From Nitrospirota bacterium (GTDB taxonomy: Bacteria; Nitrospirota; Leptospirillia; Leptospirillales; Leptospirillaceae): DNA of 64,000 bases. Position 1 is the first letter of the stretch. Each line of letters opens with the position of its first letter. Location: assembly GCA_021826965.1 (NCBI GenBank), contig JAKAYA010000002.1, forward strand, positions 53,334 to 117,333, given 5' to 3'. Positions 15,815-25,504 of this stretch are shown here, one piece after another. Position numbers and translations under genes: made by a program. The notes below the pieces were generated by a model, which saw only the letters and a program-made list of their open reading frames with translations, was not told the DNA's origin and did not search any database.

Positions 15815-16542
15815 GGTGCCTCCCTGAGGGAAAAAGGGTGCGACTGGATTGTCTCACCGGAAAATTGGTCGATGTAATGGTCTTTGACGAAGGAAGACAG
15901 TCTTTGTCTTCTCAGATGCTCCGAAACGATGATCGATTGAAGATCGTTGACCGCCTGTTGAAAATCCACGTTGAAAATCAGGTAGTCGTATTCGTCGTAG
16001 GCGTAGATTTCCTGGCGGACACGTTCGAGACGCTTCCGGACGGTTTCGGGAGAATCCTGCCCGCGAAGGGCAAGCCTTTCCTGAAGGACCGCGTAAGAAG
16101 GAGGAAGAATGTAGATAGAGGTGTTGGCGACGCCGCTCTGTCGGATTTTCCGGGCGCCCTGGATGTCGATATCGACAAGAACGTCCTGCCCCTTGTCGAA
16201 AGATTCCTCGATGGTCCGGAGAGATGTTCCGTAGAAGTTTCCGTAGACTTCGGCTGATTCGATAAAATGATTGTTTTCTTGCATTTCCCGGAATTGGCCC
16301 TTGGTCACGAAGCTGTAGTCGATGCCGTTCTCCTCGCCCGGTCTGGGCGTTCGCGTCGTGTAGGAGACGGAATAGTGTATCCAGGAAGTCTTTCGCGCAA
16401 TTTCCTTGCAAAGAGATGTTTTTCCCGCACCGGACGGTGCCGAGACTACGAACAGGAGAGGAGCGTAAAGCCTTTTCCCGTAAATCGTCGGAGACGGGGC
16501 CGGATCCGGATGCCGGCCGGGGTTCCCTCCTGGTACAGTCAT
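15811..16542 (-). CDS. gmk: guanylate kinase
   Basis: Gmk phosphorylates GMP to GDP. The P-loop reads SAPSGAGKTSL, the GMP-binding SYTTRTPRPGE is intact, and EVYGNFYGTS and DIDIQGA follow. At 243 residues it is about 35 longer than usual because of an N-terminal extension (residues 1-30, Pro-rich). No ATG occurs nearer the P-loop and GGAGA precedes this one, so I keep the long start. It lies 60 bases after the remA-like gene and overlaps rpoZ by four bases. Confidence 0.96.
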   Translation of the reverse strand: MTVPGGNPGRHPDPAPSPTIYGKRLYAPLLFVVSAPSGAGKTSLCKEIARKTSWIHYSVSYTTRTPRPGEENGIDYSFVTKGQFREMQENNHFIESAEVYGNFYGTSLRTIEESFDKGQDVLVDIDIQGARKIRQSGVANTSIYILPPSYAVLQERLALRGQDSPETVRKRLERVRQEIYAYDEYDYLIFNVDFQQAVNDLQSIIVSEHLRRQRLSSFVKDHYIDQFSGETIQSHPFSLREAP

Positions 16543-16602
16543 GGACGAGTCTCCATCAAGAGTGGAAAAGGCTTCCCGGGGAGATGTTACGTGTCAGGAA
16601 AG

Positions 16603-16887
16603 TCAATCGGGATCTCCTTCCGACGCCAGTTCTTCATCCCAGTTGTTGAGTCGTGCCGCGAGTGTTTCCGGTTGAAGCGCAGACAAAATCACGTGACCGC
16701 TGTCCATGATGATGACGGATCGGGTTCTGCGGCCTTCGGATGCATCGATCAGAAGTTTGTTTTCCTGAGCTGCGTCTTTCATTCTGCGGACGGGAGCAGA
16801 ATTGACACCCACGACGCTGATGATATGTTCAAGGGAAACGAGATTGCCCAATCCTATATTGACAAATCCGTGATACTTACTCGACAT
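16603..16887 (-). CDS. RemA/DUF370-family regulator
   Basis: This 94-residue protein has the family's signature features: GFVNIGLGN at the N-terminus, then VSVVGVNSAPVRR-like sequence and RRTRSVIIMDSGHVILSAL. In Bacillus the homologue RemA is a DNA-binding activator of biofilm matrix genes; outside Firmicutes its role is little known. The yicC-remA-gmk-rpoZ-coaBC order matches the Bacillus locus. Its start overlaps the yicC end by 11 bases. A link to the pel genes at 53-64 kb is an open possibility only. Confidence 0.9.
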   Translation of the reverse strand: MSSKYHGFVNIGLGNLVSLEHIISVVGVNSAPVRRMKDAAQENKLLIDASEGRRTRSVIIMDSGHVILSALQPETLAARLNNWDEELASEGDPD

Positions 16888-17758
16888 TCTGAATTTGATC
16901 CTTTAATCTTGTCAATGTATTGCGTATTTCCATGGCTGGCTGAAAAACTTCGGGTTGCGCTTCCTTGGTGATGAAAGTATTGATTTCCCTCTGCATTTCC
17001 TGGAGGAGAAAGTCCAGAGATTTTCCGATCACCCCTCCCTCCGCAAGGTCCTGCCTGAAACGGGTCAGGTGAATCCGGAATCGTTGCCACTCCTCTTCGT
17101 TGTCTTTTTTTGACAGGTAGAAAAGGGCCTCTTCTTCAATACGGCGGTCTGTCTCCGGTTGCTGGACGTCCAGGAGCATGTCTTTCATCTTTTTTCGAAA
17201 GCTGGACCGCGCCGCTTCCACGGATCTGGGTCTCTGGATTTCAATCCGGTGGACGCTGTTTTCGACGTCCTTCAACAACCCGTCTATCACCTGTGACAGG
17301 GAATCGCCCTCCTCCTTCCGGCTTTTCAAAAGGGATTCCAGCGCGGCGGAAACGGCGTCGATCCCGGCTTTGGGCTCTACGGGAGACGACAGGGGGGTTC
17401 TTTCGTGTGAAAGATGCATCAGGATGTGCTCGAGCCGAACCGGCTCGGAAAGTCCAAGAAGTTCCTGGAGACGGACGAGATCGGTATAGGCATCCAGGGC
17501 TTTTGGTAGCCACCCTCCGTTCCTGGACGGGCTTTCCGTCCGGATGACGGTGATCTCTATGCGTCCCCGCTGGATCTCCTGCGAGACAAGTTTTCGGATC
17601 GCAAGATCGAGGTGATCCCACTCCCGCGGCAATGTTGTCTGAACTTCAAGGTTCCGGTGGTTGAGTGATTTGGCGGTAATGCGGTACCCTTCAAAAGGTG
17701 GAAGGGTGCTGTGTTCCCCGAATCCGGTCATGCTGTTCAATTTTTTGGTGGCGATCAT
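16877..17758 (-). CDS. yicC: YicC-family protein (predicted endoribonuclease)
   Basis: The ~293-residue product starts near SMTGFG and has the YicC layout: an N-terminal domain (KSLNHRNLEVQTTLP, IRKLVSQEIQRGRIEI) and the DUF1732 C-terminal domain (EEALFYLSKKDNEEEWQR, GKSLDFLLQEMQREINT). E. coli YicC is reported to act in RNA decay. The start at 17758 keeps a few residues before SMTGFG; a longer frame has no support. It is the first gene of the minus-strand cluster and has its own promoter. Confidence 0.93.
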   Translation of the reverse strand: MIATKKLNSMTGFGEHSTLPPFEGYRITAKSLNHRNLEVQTTLPREWDHLDLAIRKLVSQEIQRGRIEITVIRTESPSRNGGWLPKALDAYTDLVRLQELLGLSEPVRLEHILMHLSHERTPLSSPVEPKAGIDAVSAALESLLKSRKEEGDSLSQVIDGLLKDVENSVHRIEIQRPRSVEAARSSFRKKMKDMLLDVQQPETDRRIEEEALFYLSKKDNEEEWQRFRIHLTRFRQDLAEGGVIGKSLDFLLQEMQREINTFITKEAQPEVFQPAMEIRNTLTRLKDQIQNVE

Positions 17759-17870
17759 CCGCGTCCTGAATGTTGGGGGGTCGGACCACACCCTACTGTC
17801 CGGGGCTCGTTCAAGCCGCTCTGGATCCGGATTTGACCAGGCCTTGCTCCGTATTTTTTTGCGTCCCGCC

Positions 17871-17899
17871 ATTCTATCTTTTTTGGGAAAAAAGTTCAA
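17871..17899 (-). promoter_or_regulatory. promoter of the yicC-remA-gmk-rpoZ-coaBC operon
   Basis: On the minus strand, TTGAAC (17894-17899) and TAGAAT (17871-17876) are spaced by 17 bases, about 110 bases upstream of yicC, inside the gap between it and the divergent debranching-enzyme gene. Confidence 0.55.
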
Positions 17900-17969
17900 A
17901 GATCGGGTCCGGAAGGGAAACCCCCGAAGAAAACAATGACATCGACATCTGGCATCGGAAGGAGTCTCA

Positions 17970-20147
17970 TTGGACCGCCGCACCCACCCCTACGAAATTC
18001 ATCCCCTGCTCGTCCTGGACGCAACGGATTCCATTTTCAAGGCGGACGACCATTTTGCCATCTGGCCCCCATCGGGTGACGTCGAATCCGAACGAATCTC
18101 CTATCACGGATTTTTTTGGCACGGTATGCGCTATCTCTCCCGATGGTCCGTCCGTCTGTTCGGAATCCAGCCTGTTCCCCTCTGGGCACAGGGGAGGAAA
18201 AATCCCCATTTCGAAAAGATTCACCGGATCATGCCCATCCTGACGTTCCAGGCCCCTGGGGAGCGATACGGCCAGGTACTTCGATTGTCGATGTCGCAGA
18301 CGAGAGTGCTGGAGGCCGACGGATTTTCGGAAAAATGCAGCGTGGAAAATCGGAGTCCCCATCCGGTGACCGTTCCGATGGAGTGGCTGGTCGGGGCAGA
18401 TTTCACGGATCTGTTCGAGATCCGGGGGATGCCTCGTGAAGCTCCTGCTCCCCGCGTCATCGAATGGCTCATGCCCGATCCGGGCCTCTCTCTTTACCGT
18501 TACCAGGGGGCCGACGGGCTTATGCGGGAAACATCCGTTCGACTCATCGCACCGGCGGAAGGAAAGGCGGACAGGTCCGGATGGTCGTGGACTCTGGATC
18601 TGGGCCCGGAGGAAAATGCCACCTTTTTTGTCCGGACGCGCTTCCGGGAGATTCGTGGCCGGACGCGAATCTCCATGTCCGGCTCCATAAAGAAAGTGCC
18701 GGACATAGAGGGAGTGATTGCCAGACGACAGCGCGAAACGGAGGATTTTTCCGCATTCTGGCCCAAGATCCGGTCTTCGGATCCCTTCCTGGACCGATGT
18801 TGTCGTCAAGCGGTCGAAGATCTCCGGGTTTTGTGCACGCCGGTCCGGGAAGGCCTCATCCCGTATGCCGGACTGCCATGGTTTTCGACAGTCTTCGGAC
18901 GGGATGCCCTGATTACCGGACTGTCCACGTTGTGGGCTGTGCCGGAGCTGTCCCGGACCATTCTTCTTTTTCTCGGACGCCTTCAGGCCCGGGTTCTGGA
19001 CCCCAAGCGCGCCGCCGAACCCGGAAAGATCGTTCACGAAATGCGAACCGGAGAGATGGCCGGAACGGGAGAAGTTCCTTTCGGGCTCTATTACGGAAGC
19101 GTCGACAGCACCCCCCTTTATTTGATGCTTGCTGCCCGTTACGTCGAGCGCACGGGCGATTACCCGTTTCTCGAGAAATTGTGGCCCGTCATAGAACGGG
19201 CCTTTTCGTGGATAGAACGGTACGGGATGGATCCGGAAACCGGATTTCTGGTCTATCGGGGAGATATGGACGGCGGGTTGATCCAGCAGGGATGGAAGGA
19301 CTCGGGAGATTCGGTCTTTCATGCGGACGGACGTCTGGCAGCTCATCCTGTTGCGCTCTGCGAGGTCCAGTCCTATCTCCACTATGCCCTTACGGCTTTT
19401 TCCCATCTGGGAGAACGTTTGGGTCATGGGCGATTCTCGGAAAAGACGGGGCAGATGGCTCTCCGGTTAAAAAAATCCTTCTTGTCCGCTTTTTGGGTGC
19501 CCCGGCTGAGGACTTTCGCCTTGGCCCTGGACGGAGACGGGGAAGCCTGCAAGGTGCACAGTTCGAACGCCGGCCACGTCCTCCTGTCCGATCTTCCGAC
19601 AGCCCCCATGGCTCGGGAAGTGGCCAAAAACCTTCTTTCCGACAATCTGTTCTCGGGGTGGGGAATTCGGACGATCGGGAAATCGGAACTGCGTTACGAT
19701 CCGGTCTCCTACCACAACGGTTCTGTCTGGCCCCATGACAACGCCCTGATTCTGAGCGGGCTGGCTCGCCATCGTCTTTCGTTCGAGATGGAAAATCTCT
19801 GCGAAGGATTTCTGGACGGACTCCGGTTTTTTCGTGATCAGCGTCCCCCTGAACTTTATTGTGGATTCGACCGAAAAAACGGGGAGGGTCCTTTTGCGTA
19901 TCCCACGTCCTGCTCTCCCCAGGCATGGAGCGTGACCTCTCTCCTGATGGTTCTGGAAACCATGAGTGGATTGAGTTTTCAGTCGGGACATCCAAGAATG
20001 GGTCGTCCGATTCTCGGACCATCCCTTTCTTCGCTTCATATAGAAGGCATCCGCCTGACCGGACCCACAGGGGGCAGAGCCAATGTTTTCGTCGATCGTC
20101 AGGAAGACGGTATCGTTCGTCCCGTCATGGAAATCCGGAAAGAATGA
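17970..20147 (+). CDS. amylo-alpha-1,6-glucosidase / glycogen-debranching-type glycoside hydrolase
   Basis: The 725-residue protein has an N-terminal beta domain (residues ~1-260, the 'GDE N-terminal' type) and a C-terminal (alpha/alpha)6 barrel typical of COG3408. Diagnostic segments are GLPWFSTVFGRDALITGLS, LIQQGWKDSGDSVFHADG, CEVQSYLHYAL and YHNGSVWPHDNALI. It likely removes alpha-1,6 branches or acts on a storage or compatible glucoside; the exact substrate cannot be read from sequence. The start is a TTG at 17970 with GAAGGAGT six bases upstream. No other glycogen gene is visible here. Confidence 0.88.
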   Translation: MDRRTHPYEIHPLLVLDATDSIFKADDHFAIWPPSGDVESERISYHGFFWHGMRYLSRWSVRLFGIQPVPLWAQGRKNPHFEKIHRIMPILTFQAPGERYGQVLRLSMSQTRVLEADGFSEKCSVENRSPHPVTVPMEWLVGADFTDLFEIRGMPREAPAPRVIEWLMPDPGLSLYRYQGADGLMRETSVRLIAPAEGKADRSGWSWTLDLGPEENATFFVRTRFREIRGRTRISMSGSIKKVPDIEGVIARRQRETEDFSAFWPKIRSSDPFLDRCCRQAVEDLRVLCTPVREGLIPYAGLPWFSTVFGRDALITGLSTLWAVPELSRTILLFLGRLQARVLDPKRAAEPGKIVHEMRTGEMAGTGEVPFGLYYGSVDSTPLYLMLAARYVERTGDYPFLEKLWPVIERAFSWIERYGMDPETGFLVYRGDMDGGLIQQGWKDSGDSVFHADGRLAAHPVALCEVQSYLHYALTAFSHLGERLGHGRFSEKTGQMALRLKKSFLSAFWVPRLRTFALALDGDGEACKVHSSNAGHVLLSDLPTAPMAREVAKNLLSDNLFSGWGIRTIGKSELRYDPVSYHNGSVWPHDNALILSGLARHRLSFEMENLCEGFLDGLRFFRDQRPPELYCGFDRKNGEGPFAYPTSCSPQAWSVTSLLMVLETMSGLSFQSGHPRMGRPILGPSLSSLHIEGIRLTGPTGGRANVFVDRQEDGIVRPVMEIRKE

Positions 20148-20245
20148 GAAAATAGAGTGCTCCTCCGTTCGTCCGGAAACACGAACAAGCGGAGGGACGG
20201 CGGGAATACTTGAAGGTGACGAAAAACAAAACATTATCATTTCTA

Positions 20246-20313
20246 TTGTCAAGATGGAGAGATCCGTATAGAATCCCTCCATCCTTGCTTGGGGAAGGGT
20301 CTGTCTCCCCAAG
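20246..20313 (+). promoter_or_regulatory. promoter and leader hairpin of the penicillin-binding protein gene
   Basis: TTGTCA (20246-20251) and TAGAAT (20269-20274) are 17 bases apart. In the leader a perfect eight-base stem CTTGGGGA/TCCCCAAG with a ten-base loop lies at 20288-20313. It is followed by no T-run and is some 50 bases before the start, so it is a structured leader rather than a terminator. Confidence 0.5.
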
Positions 20314-20361
20314 GCACGTCCGTCCGGTTATTTCCCGGATCTGTCAACGCTCGGAGACACC

Positions 20362-21768
20362 TTGGACAAGCTTCGGCGCATTCAGTTCTTTTTGCAAAAC
20401 CCGATCGTCTGGACTCTCGGAAAAAGAATTTTTTCCGTTGCCCTTCTCCTGTCCTTCTTCGGATTGTCCGGTCCCGGCACTTTCTGGAAAGCCAAGCCAT
20501 CCTGGGCAAATGCCACCGCTGGGGGAGTGCATGCTCCCCTGATCGCTTCCTCGAACATCAAAAAAGAGGCAATCTCTCCTTCCCGTCCGTCCTCCTCCGG
20601 AGCACTTGGAGAATGGGACAATTCGCAGGGTGCTCCTTCCCTCCTGACAAAAGATGGACTTCCGGTGGTTCACCTGATGCCGGCAGGGCCCATCCTGGAT
20701 TCCACGTATATCCCCGACTTTGTCGATGTCGACCAGGGACGTTACGTGACGAATCTGGATGGGGGGTACAAGGTCTACTGGACGCTCAATCCTTCCATCC
20801 AGTCGGAAGTGGGGCGGTTTATCCGGAGAAATCGTGTTCCCTACGGGATGTTCGTGGCGGTCGATCCTCGTACGGGAGACCTTCTGGCCCTTTACGGAAG
20901 TCATTACGGGAGGCAGGACAACACTCTCTTGCAGAGAGCGACCTATCCGGCGGCGAGCCTCTTCAAGGTCGTGACGACGGACGATGCACTGGTTCACCGG
21001 AAAATCAATCCGGAAACCCGGATCTATTTTCATGGGTGTCTGTATTGCATCGGCCCTTCCTACTGGAAAGACAATCCGAGGCGAGACAGACTTCACCTGT
21101 CGGTGACGGAGGCGTTGGGGAAATCCGTCAACATGATTTTTGCCAAAATCGCCCTCCGGTGGCTGAATCCTCAAAATCTTCAGAAGACGGCAGACGGGTT
21201 CGGGTTCAACCGGGTTATCGAATCGGATATTCCCTTTGATCCCAGCCAGGCGGACATTCCTTTGGACCGGTCCAGTTTTGCCCGCACTGCGGCAGGGTTT
21301 GGTCAGGTTCTGATCAGCCCGATTCATGCCGCACTGATTTCCGGAGCGTTGTCCAACGGAGGAATCATGATGGTTCCCCATGTAATCCACACCATCGTCG
21401 ATCCGTCCGGCAAGGTGATTTACCGGGAAATTCCCCGTCCGCTCCTGCAGGTGACCGATCCCAAGATCGCCTGGACCCTCCTTGCGATGATGCATTCGAC
21501 GACCATCCGGGGAACGGGCCGAAGGGCTTTCCTTCACTGGCACTACGATCCTCTGCTCCGACATATCGAAGTTGCCGGAAAAACCGGCACCCTGTCCGGG
21601 ATGCATCCGGCAGGCCATTACGAATGGTTCATGGGAATGGCGCCTCTCGGGAATCCCCGTATTGCCGTGGCGGCCCTGTCGATCGATCTCGGACTCTGGA
21701 GAATCAAGGGGCCGGACATTGCAAGCCATGGCATGATCGCCTATTTTCACCACCATCATTCGTTCTGA
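20362..21768 (+). CDS. penicillin-binding protein (transpeptidase domain)
   Basis: This 468-residue protein has an N-terminal membrane anchor (residues ~20-45) and a periplasmic transpeptidase domain. The three active-site motifs are present: SLFK (nucleophile Ser), SVN and KTGT. It cross-links or trims peptidoglycan stems. It is shorter than class B PBPs such as PBP2 or FtsI and lacks a clear dimerisation domain. The start is TTG at 20362 with CGGAGA just upstream. The C-terminus ends in FHHHHSF, an odd His-rich tail. Confidence 0.87.
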   Translation: MDKLRRIQFFLQNPIVWTLGKRIFSVALLLSFFGLSGPGTFWKAKPSWANATAGGVHAPLIASSNIKKEAISPSRPSSSGALGEWDNSQGAPSLLTKDGLPVVHLMPAGPILDSTYIPDFVDVDQGRYVTNLDGGYKVYWTLNPSIQSEVGRFIRRNRVPYGMFVAVDPRTGDLLALYGSHYGRQDNTLLQRATYPAASLFKVVTTDDALVHRKINPETRIYFHGCLYCIGPSYWKDNPRRDRLHLSVTEALGKSVNMIFAKIALRWLNPQNLQKTADGFGFNRVIESDIPFDPSQADIPLDRSSFARTAAGFGQVLISPIHAALISGALSNGGIMMVPHVIHTIVDPSGKVIYREIPRPLLQVTDPKIAWTLLAMMHSTTIRGTGRRAFLHWHYDPLLRHIEVAGKTGTLSGMHPAGHYEWFMGMAPLGNPRIAVAALSIDLGLWRIKGPDIASHGMIAYFHHHHSF

Positions 21769-21904
21769 TCTTTTTCGATCAGGATTCTTTGCTCCCTGAA
21801 ACTTTTTTGGTATCCTTTGAAAACGGTTTCATTCTCAGGTTTTTATACGGTGGACTTTCGGTTCCTGGTTTGGAAATCCTGTAAAAGGGGAAGGGTGGAC
21901 GACA

Positions 21905-22315
21905 ATGGTCTCTGTGAAGAAAGTGATGACGAAGAATCCCTTGTTGGTGGATACGACAACGACGGTTCGTGAAGTGGTCGAGCTCATGAAGACAAAAAAG
22001 GTTGGCAGCCTTCTGGTCAATCAGGGCGACAAGACTGTCGGAATCATCACGGAAACCGACATTGTCCGGCGGGTTATCGGGGAAGATCGCGTTCCCTACA
22101 TTACGGCGGTCTCACAGGTCATGAGCGCTCCTGTTCTTTCCATTCAGGAAGATGCTTCTATCTATGATGCCCAGGATATGATGGACAAGCATCATATTCG
22201 ACATCTTCTCGTTTTGCGGGATGAAGACGTCGTCGGCCTCGTTTCGATTCGGGATCTTATTCATCCGGCCTATGTAGGACGGGAAGATTCCTGGGACGGA
22301 GGCGTGACCGAATAG
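21905..22315 (+). CDS. two-CBS-domain protein
   Basis: The 136-residue protein is a pair of CBS motifs. The first runs from VKKVMTKNPLLVDTTTTVREV and the second from SQVMSAPVLSIQEDASIYDA, each ending in the usual GIITETDIVRR and GLVSIRDL segments. CBS pairs bind adenosine nucleotides and commonly act as energy sensors. It stands alone, followed by a strong terminator, so its partner is not evident from context. Confidence 0.92.
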   Translation: MVSVKKVMTKNPLLVDTTTTVREVVELMKTKKVGSLLVNQGDKTVGIITETDIVRRVIGEDRVPYITAVSQVMSAPVLSIQEDASIYDAQDMMDKHHIRHLLVLRDEDVVGLVSIRDLIHPAYVGREDSWDGGVTE

Positions 22316-22344
22316 TTTTCTGATTTGACCCTTTTTTCTTCCGG

Positions 22345-22389
22345 ATCCTCTTCGGGCCCGCCATTCGGGCGGTCCGGGGAGGATTTTTT
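22345..22389 (+). terminator. rho-independent terminator after the CBS gene
   Basis: A long GC-rich stem (ATCCTC..CGG..CCGCC pairing with GGCGG..CCG..GAGGAT around an ATTC loop) is followed by six T's on the plus strand. It lies between the CBS gene and the convergent bioF. On the minus strand there is no T-run, so it ends only plus-strand transcripts. Confidence 0.8.
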
Positions 22390-22391
22390 CT

Positions 22392-23537
22392 CTATCCCCC
22401 CGCCTTCAGGCCCTTTTCCCGGTGAAAAAATTCGGCGATTCTGTCAATCCAGCCTTCTTCCCATCCGAGCGTGACGGAAAGTCGAATGCGTTCGGACCCG
22501 TCGGGTACGGTCGGCGGAAAAACAAGTGGCGCCCAGAGAGCGGTTTCAAGGAGACGTTCCTGAAAGGAGAGAAGCGCGTTCCGGTTCCCCATAATCGGGA
22601 TGACGGGGGAAGGGCTTTCGGGGGCGTCAAGAAGGCTCCGGACCTTTGACACGCGACGTGCCAGGCTCTGGACCAGTCCGTTCCCCTCTCCCAGAAGGCG
22701 GACGGCTTCAAGGTTGGATGCCAGAACGGAAGGCGGCAGCGCGGTGGAGTAGACAAAACCCCGGCCCCGGGAAAGGAGAAGCTCCCGGTAATCCGGGTGA
22801 CAGGCGACAAATCCTCCAAGTCCCCCCAGCGCTTTGGAAAAGGTTCCGGTCAGGATGACCCGTTCCGGGTCCCATGTCAGTCCCGCCTGTTCGAACCCTC
22901 CCCGTCCTTCAGCGCCGATTGTCCCTGTGGCATGGGCGTCATCCACCAGCAGAAGTCCGTCCCGATCCCGGACAACCCGGACCAGATCCTCGAGAGGAGA
23001 AAGGTCCCCTTCCATACTGAAGAGGGATTCCGTCACCACCATGAACCGGGGAAAATCTCCACTCTTCTGCCGGCGCATTTCCAGATCCCGTTCGATCCAG
23101 GAAAAATCGTTGTGCGGAAAGATCGCCGTTTCCTTTTTCCCCAGCCGGATGCCGTCAATAAGAGAGGCGTGGTTCAGCGCATCGGAGTAAAGGAGATCCA
23201 CGAGGCCGGAAAGGGCTCCGATCGCCGACATATTGGCCTGGTACCCCGTCGAAAAGACGAGAGCAGAAGGAGCATTTTTGAAGGCGGAAATGGCGATTTC
23301 CAGTTCGCGGTTCAGGGGATGGTTGCCGGAGAGGAGGCGGGAGCCCGTGGCTCCCGTGCCGGAACGCCGGAGTTCTTCGATGGCGCTTTCGATGAGCCGG
23401 GGGTGGCGGGACAGATGGAGATAGTCGTTGGATGCGAGAGAGATCTCTCCCCGGGGAGGAAGCTCTTTTCGCTGGCCTTTGCGCTCAATGTCTTGGAGGA
23501 GATGATCATTCGCTTCAAGGTAGCTTGGATTTCCCAT
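22392..23537 (-). CDS. bioF: 8-amino-7-oxononanoate synthase
   Basis: BioF condenses pimeloyl thioester with alanine in a PLP-dependent reaction. The ~381-residue product shows SLASNDYLHLSRHP at the N-terminus, GTGATGSRLLSGNH, the PLP-contacting DDAHATGTIG, and the PLP Lys in TGTFSKALGG. The ATG at 23537 has GGAGG eight bases upstream; the frame is open further but without support. The start overlaps the bioW end by 23 bases. It is the last gene of the bioB-bioW-bioF operon. Confidence 0.96.
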   Translation of the reverse strand: MGNPSYLEANDHLLQDIERKGQRKELPPRGEISLASNDYLHLSRHPRLIESAIEELRRSGTGATGSRLLSGNHPLNRELEIAISAFKNAPSALVFSTGYQANMSAIGALSGLVDLLYSDALNHASLIDGIRLGKKETAIFPHNDFSWIERDLEMRRQKSGDFPRFMVVTESLFSMEGDLSPLEDLVRVVRDRDGLLLVDDAHATGTIGAEGRGGFEQAGLTWDPERVILTGTFSKALGGLGGFVACHPDYRELLLSRGRGFVYSTALPPSVLASNLEAVRLLGEGNGLVQSLARRVSKVRSLLDAPESPSPVIPIMGNRNALLSFQERLLETALWAPLVFPPTVPDGSERIRLSVTLGWEEGWIDRIAEFFHREKGLKAGG

Positions 23538-24417
23538 TTTCCAGACCTCCTCTTTGTAACAGCTTTTCCAGTAGGGCACTCCCGGAGGAAGGGGAGAACA
23601 GGGGAGAGCGCCCGGTGAAAAGTATCGGGGTTCTGGACAGGAAGGAGACAAGGTCGTCCCGGTCCTTCCCGTCCAGGTTTTTGGACAAGAGGACGAGACG
23701 ACCCCCGGACGTGTTCCCCGCTGTCTTGATATGGGGGAGACGCAGGTACCCGACATCGCGGACGGCCATGTAGCCCGTCGTGTATTCGGGATTGTCGGAA
23801 ACACAGACTTCGATCAGGGCAGATGAAAATGTCTGGATCTTGCTGGCGATCTGGAGGGCATCGATGAACCGTCGTCCCGAACCGGCTGGATGATGGTTTG
23901 CCTCTTGCAGAAGAGATTGCCGGATGGAAGGCAGGATCCCGAAGTGGGTGACGCGGACTCCCCGTTCTTTCGGGATCCACCGGTTTCCGTCGGGAAAAAG
24001 GAAGGAAACCCCTGAAAGACCTTCTTCCGGTCCTTCGAGAAGCCGCAGAAAATGATCCCAAAGAGGTGAGGGATCCAGGGCTTCCCGACGTCCGACCCTT
24101 TCCAGCGCGGCTTCGACGAACGCGACGGTTTCCTGACGGGAAGAGCTGTCAAGACAGTGGACGGGCAGGAGTGTTCCCGAGATTAGCGAAGACATGTCCA
24201 CCGGTTCGACGCGGATATTCAGGGAAGGGGGAGCACAGTCCGGATTTTTTGTCGAGTCCAGTCCCTGGTTCGTCAGGGCGAGCATCCGTTCGGCCAGAGC
24301 GCTTCTTCCGACAAGATCCTCGCCCCCCGAAAGGTGCTTTTCCCCGGAAAAGGCGCGCATGCGGATGCTGAACAGATTCTCCGAACCCCAGGAGAAGCGT
24401 TCTTCCGGTACGTTCAC
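23515..24417 (-). CDS. bioW: 6-carboxyhexanoate-CoA ligase (pimeloyl-CoA synthetase)
   Basis: BioW activates free pimelate to pimeloyl-CoA for biotin. The ~300-residue protein has the family's N-terminal FSIRMRAFSGEKHLSGGE, then KERGVRVTHFG, RFIDALQIASKI and DNPEYTTGYMA, all typical of Bacillus BioW. Its GTG start overlaps the bioB stop (GTGA). It implies pimelate, not the BioC-BioH route, feeds biotin here, though bioC/bioH could be elsewhere. Confidence 0.93.
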   Translation of the reverse strand: MNVPEERFSWGSENLFSIRMRAFSGEKHLSGGEDLVGRSALAERMLALTNQGLDSTKNPDCAPPSLNIRVEPVDMSSLISGTLLPVHCLDSSSRQETVAFVEAALERVGRREALDPSPLWDHFLRLLEGPEEGLSGVSFLFPDGNRWIPKERGVRVTHFGILPSIRQSLLQEANHHPAGSGRRFIDALQIASKIQTFSSALIEVCVSDNPEYTTGYMAVRDVGYLRLPHIKTAGNTSGGRLVLLSKNLDGKDRDDLVSFLSRTPILFTGRSPLFSPSSGSALLEKLLQRGGLENGKSKLP

Positions 24418-25454
24418 GGGAGGTGCGGTTCGGTCAGGGTAAAACCCAGACCCTCGATCATGCGAATGTCCTCGTCGGGTGGCCGGCCCATGCGCGTCAG
24501 ATAATTTCCGATCATGACGCCGCTTGCGCCATGATGGAAAATCTCGGAATGGCGGGACCCCAAGGCGTTGACGCGTCCTCCGCAGATCCGGATCTCCTTG
24601 TCCGGAAGCATGAAACGGGTGACGGCGATCGACCGGAGAGCCTCCATCGCCCCGATTCCGGCGCCCTGGTCGTATAGGGGGGTTCCGGGGATCGGGACGA
24701 GAAAATTGATCGGAACGGAGTCGACGTCCAGTTCTCTCAAGGTTTCGAGAAGCCGGACCCTGTCGGCGTCGGATTCCCCCATGCCGAAAATTCCTCCGGA
24801 ACAGACGGAAATGCCCTTTTCCTTGGCTTTCCGGATCGTGTCGATCCGTTCCTCGTATGCGTGGGTGGTGACGATGTTCGGGAAAAACTCCTTCGATGTT
24901 TCGAGGTTGTGGTGAAGGCGATTCAGTCCGGCTTCCCGCAGCGTTTCCAGGACCGATCGGGAAAGAATCCCGAGGGTGGCGCAGGACCAGATCCCCACAT
25001 CGTTCCGGACGGTTTCGATGGCGCGAGAAATTCCCCGAACGTCGGCGGGATCCGAAAGCCCGCGTCCGCTGGTGGCGACACAAAAACGCCGGGCCCCGTT
25101 TTCCTTTGCGAGGGCCGCTGTTTTCCGGATCGTTTCCGGAGGCGTGAGGGGGAACTCGGGGGAAATCGTCTGGTGATGGGAGGACTGGGAACAGAAATGG
25201 CAATCCTCCGAACATCCGCCCGACTTGGCGTTCATGACCGTGCAGGGGTCGATCGAGCGACCCCGGAACGTTTCCCGGATCCGGTCGGCTCCTGTCTGGA
25301 TCAGAGGAGAACAGGCATCCGGCAAAGAAAAAAGCCATTGGGCTTCGTCGCCGGAGACGCCTTCACCCGCACAGGCTTTTTCGGTGATTTCAGACAGTCG
25401 GCGGAAGATTCCGGATGTTTCGCGATTGCCGGTCTCCGTGCTAATAATATCCAT
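24414..25454 (-). CDS. bioB: biotin synthase
   Basis: BioB inserts sulfur into dethiobiotin using radical SAM chemistry. The 346-residue protein carries the radical SAM cluster motif CSEDCHFC followed by SQSSHH, the SAM-binding region YNHNLET-like HHNLETS, and ICGGRVN near the end. A ribosome site (GAAGGA) lies before the ATG. It is first in the operon, behind a promoter and a leader stem-loop. bioA and bioD are not in view. Confidence 0.97.
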   Translation of the reverse strand: MDIISTETGNRETSGIFRRLSEITEKACAGEGVSGDEAQWLFSLPDACSPLIQTGADRIRETFRGRSIDPCTVMNAKSGGCSEDCHFCSQSSHHQTISPEFPLTPPETIRKTAALAKENGARRFCVATSGRGLSDPADVRGISRAIETVRNDVGIWSCATLGILSRSVLETLREAGLNRLHHNLETSKEFFPNIVTTHAYEERIDTIRKAKEKGISVCSGGIFGMGESDADRVRLLETLRELDVDSVPINFLVPIPGTPLYDQGAGIGAMEALRSIAVTRFMLPDKEIRICGGRVNALGSRHSEIFHHGASGVMIGNYLTRMGRPPDEDIRMIEGLGFTLTEPHLP

Positions 25455-25504
25455 AATCGCTTTTCCTTCACGCAGGGGACATCGGGTTGTCGATCATTCT
25501 TTTT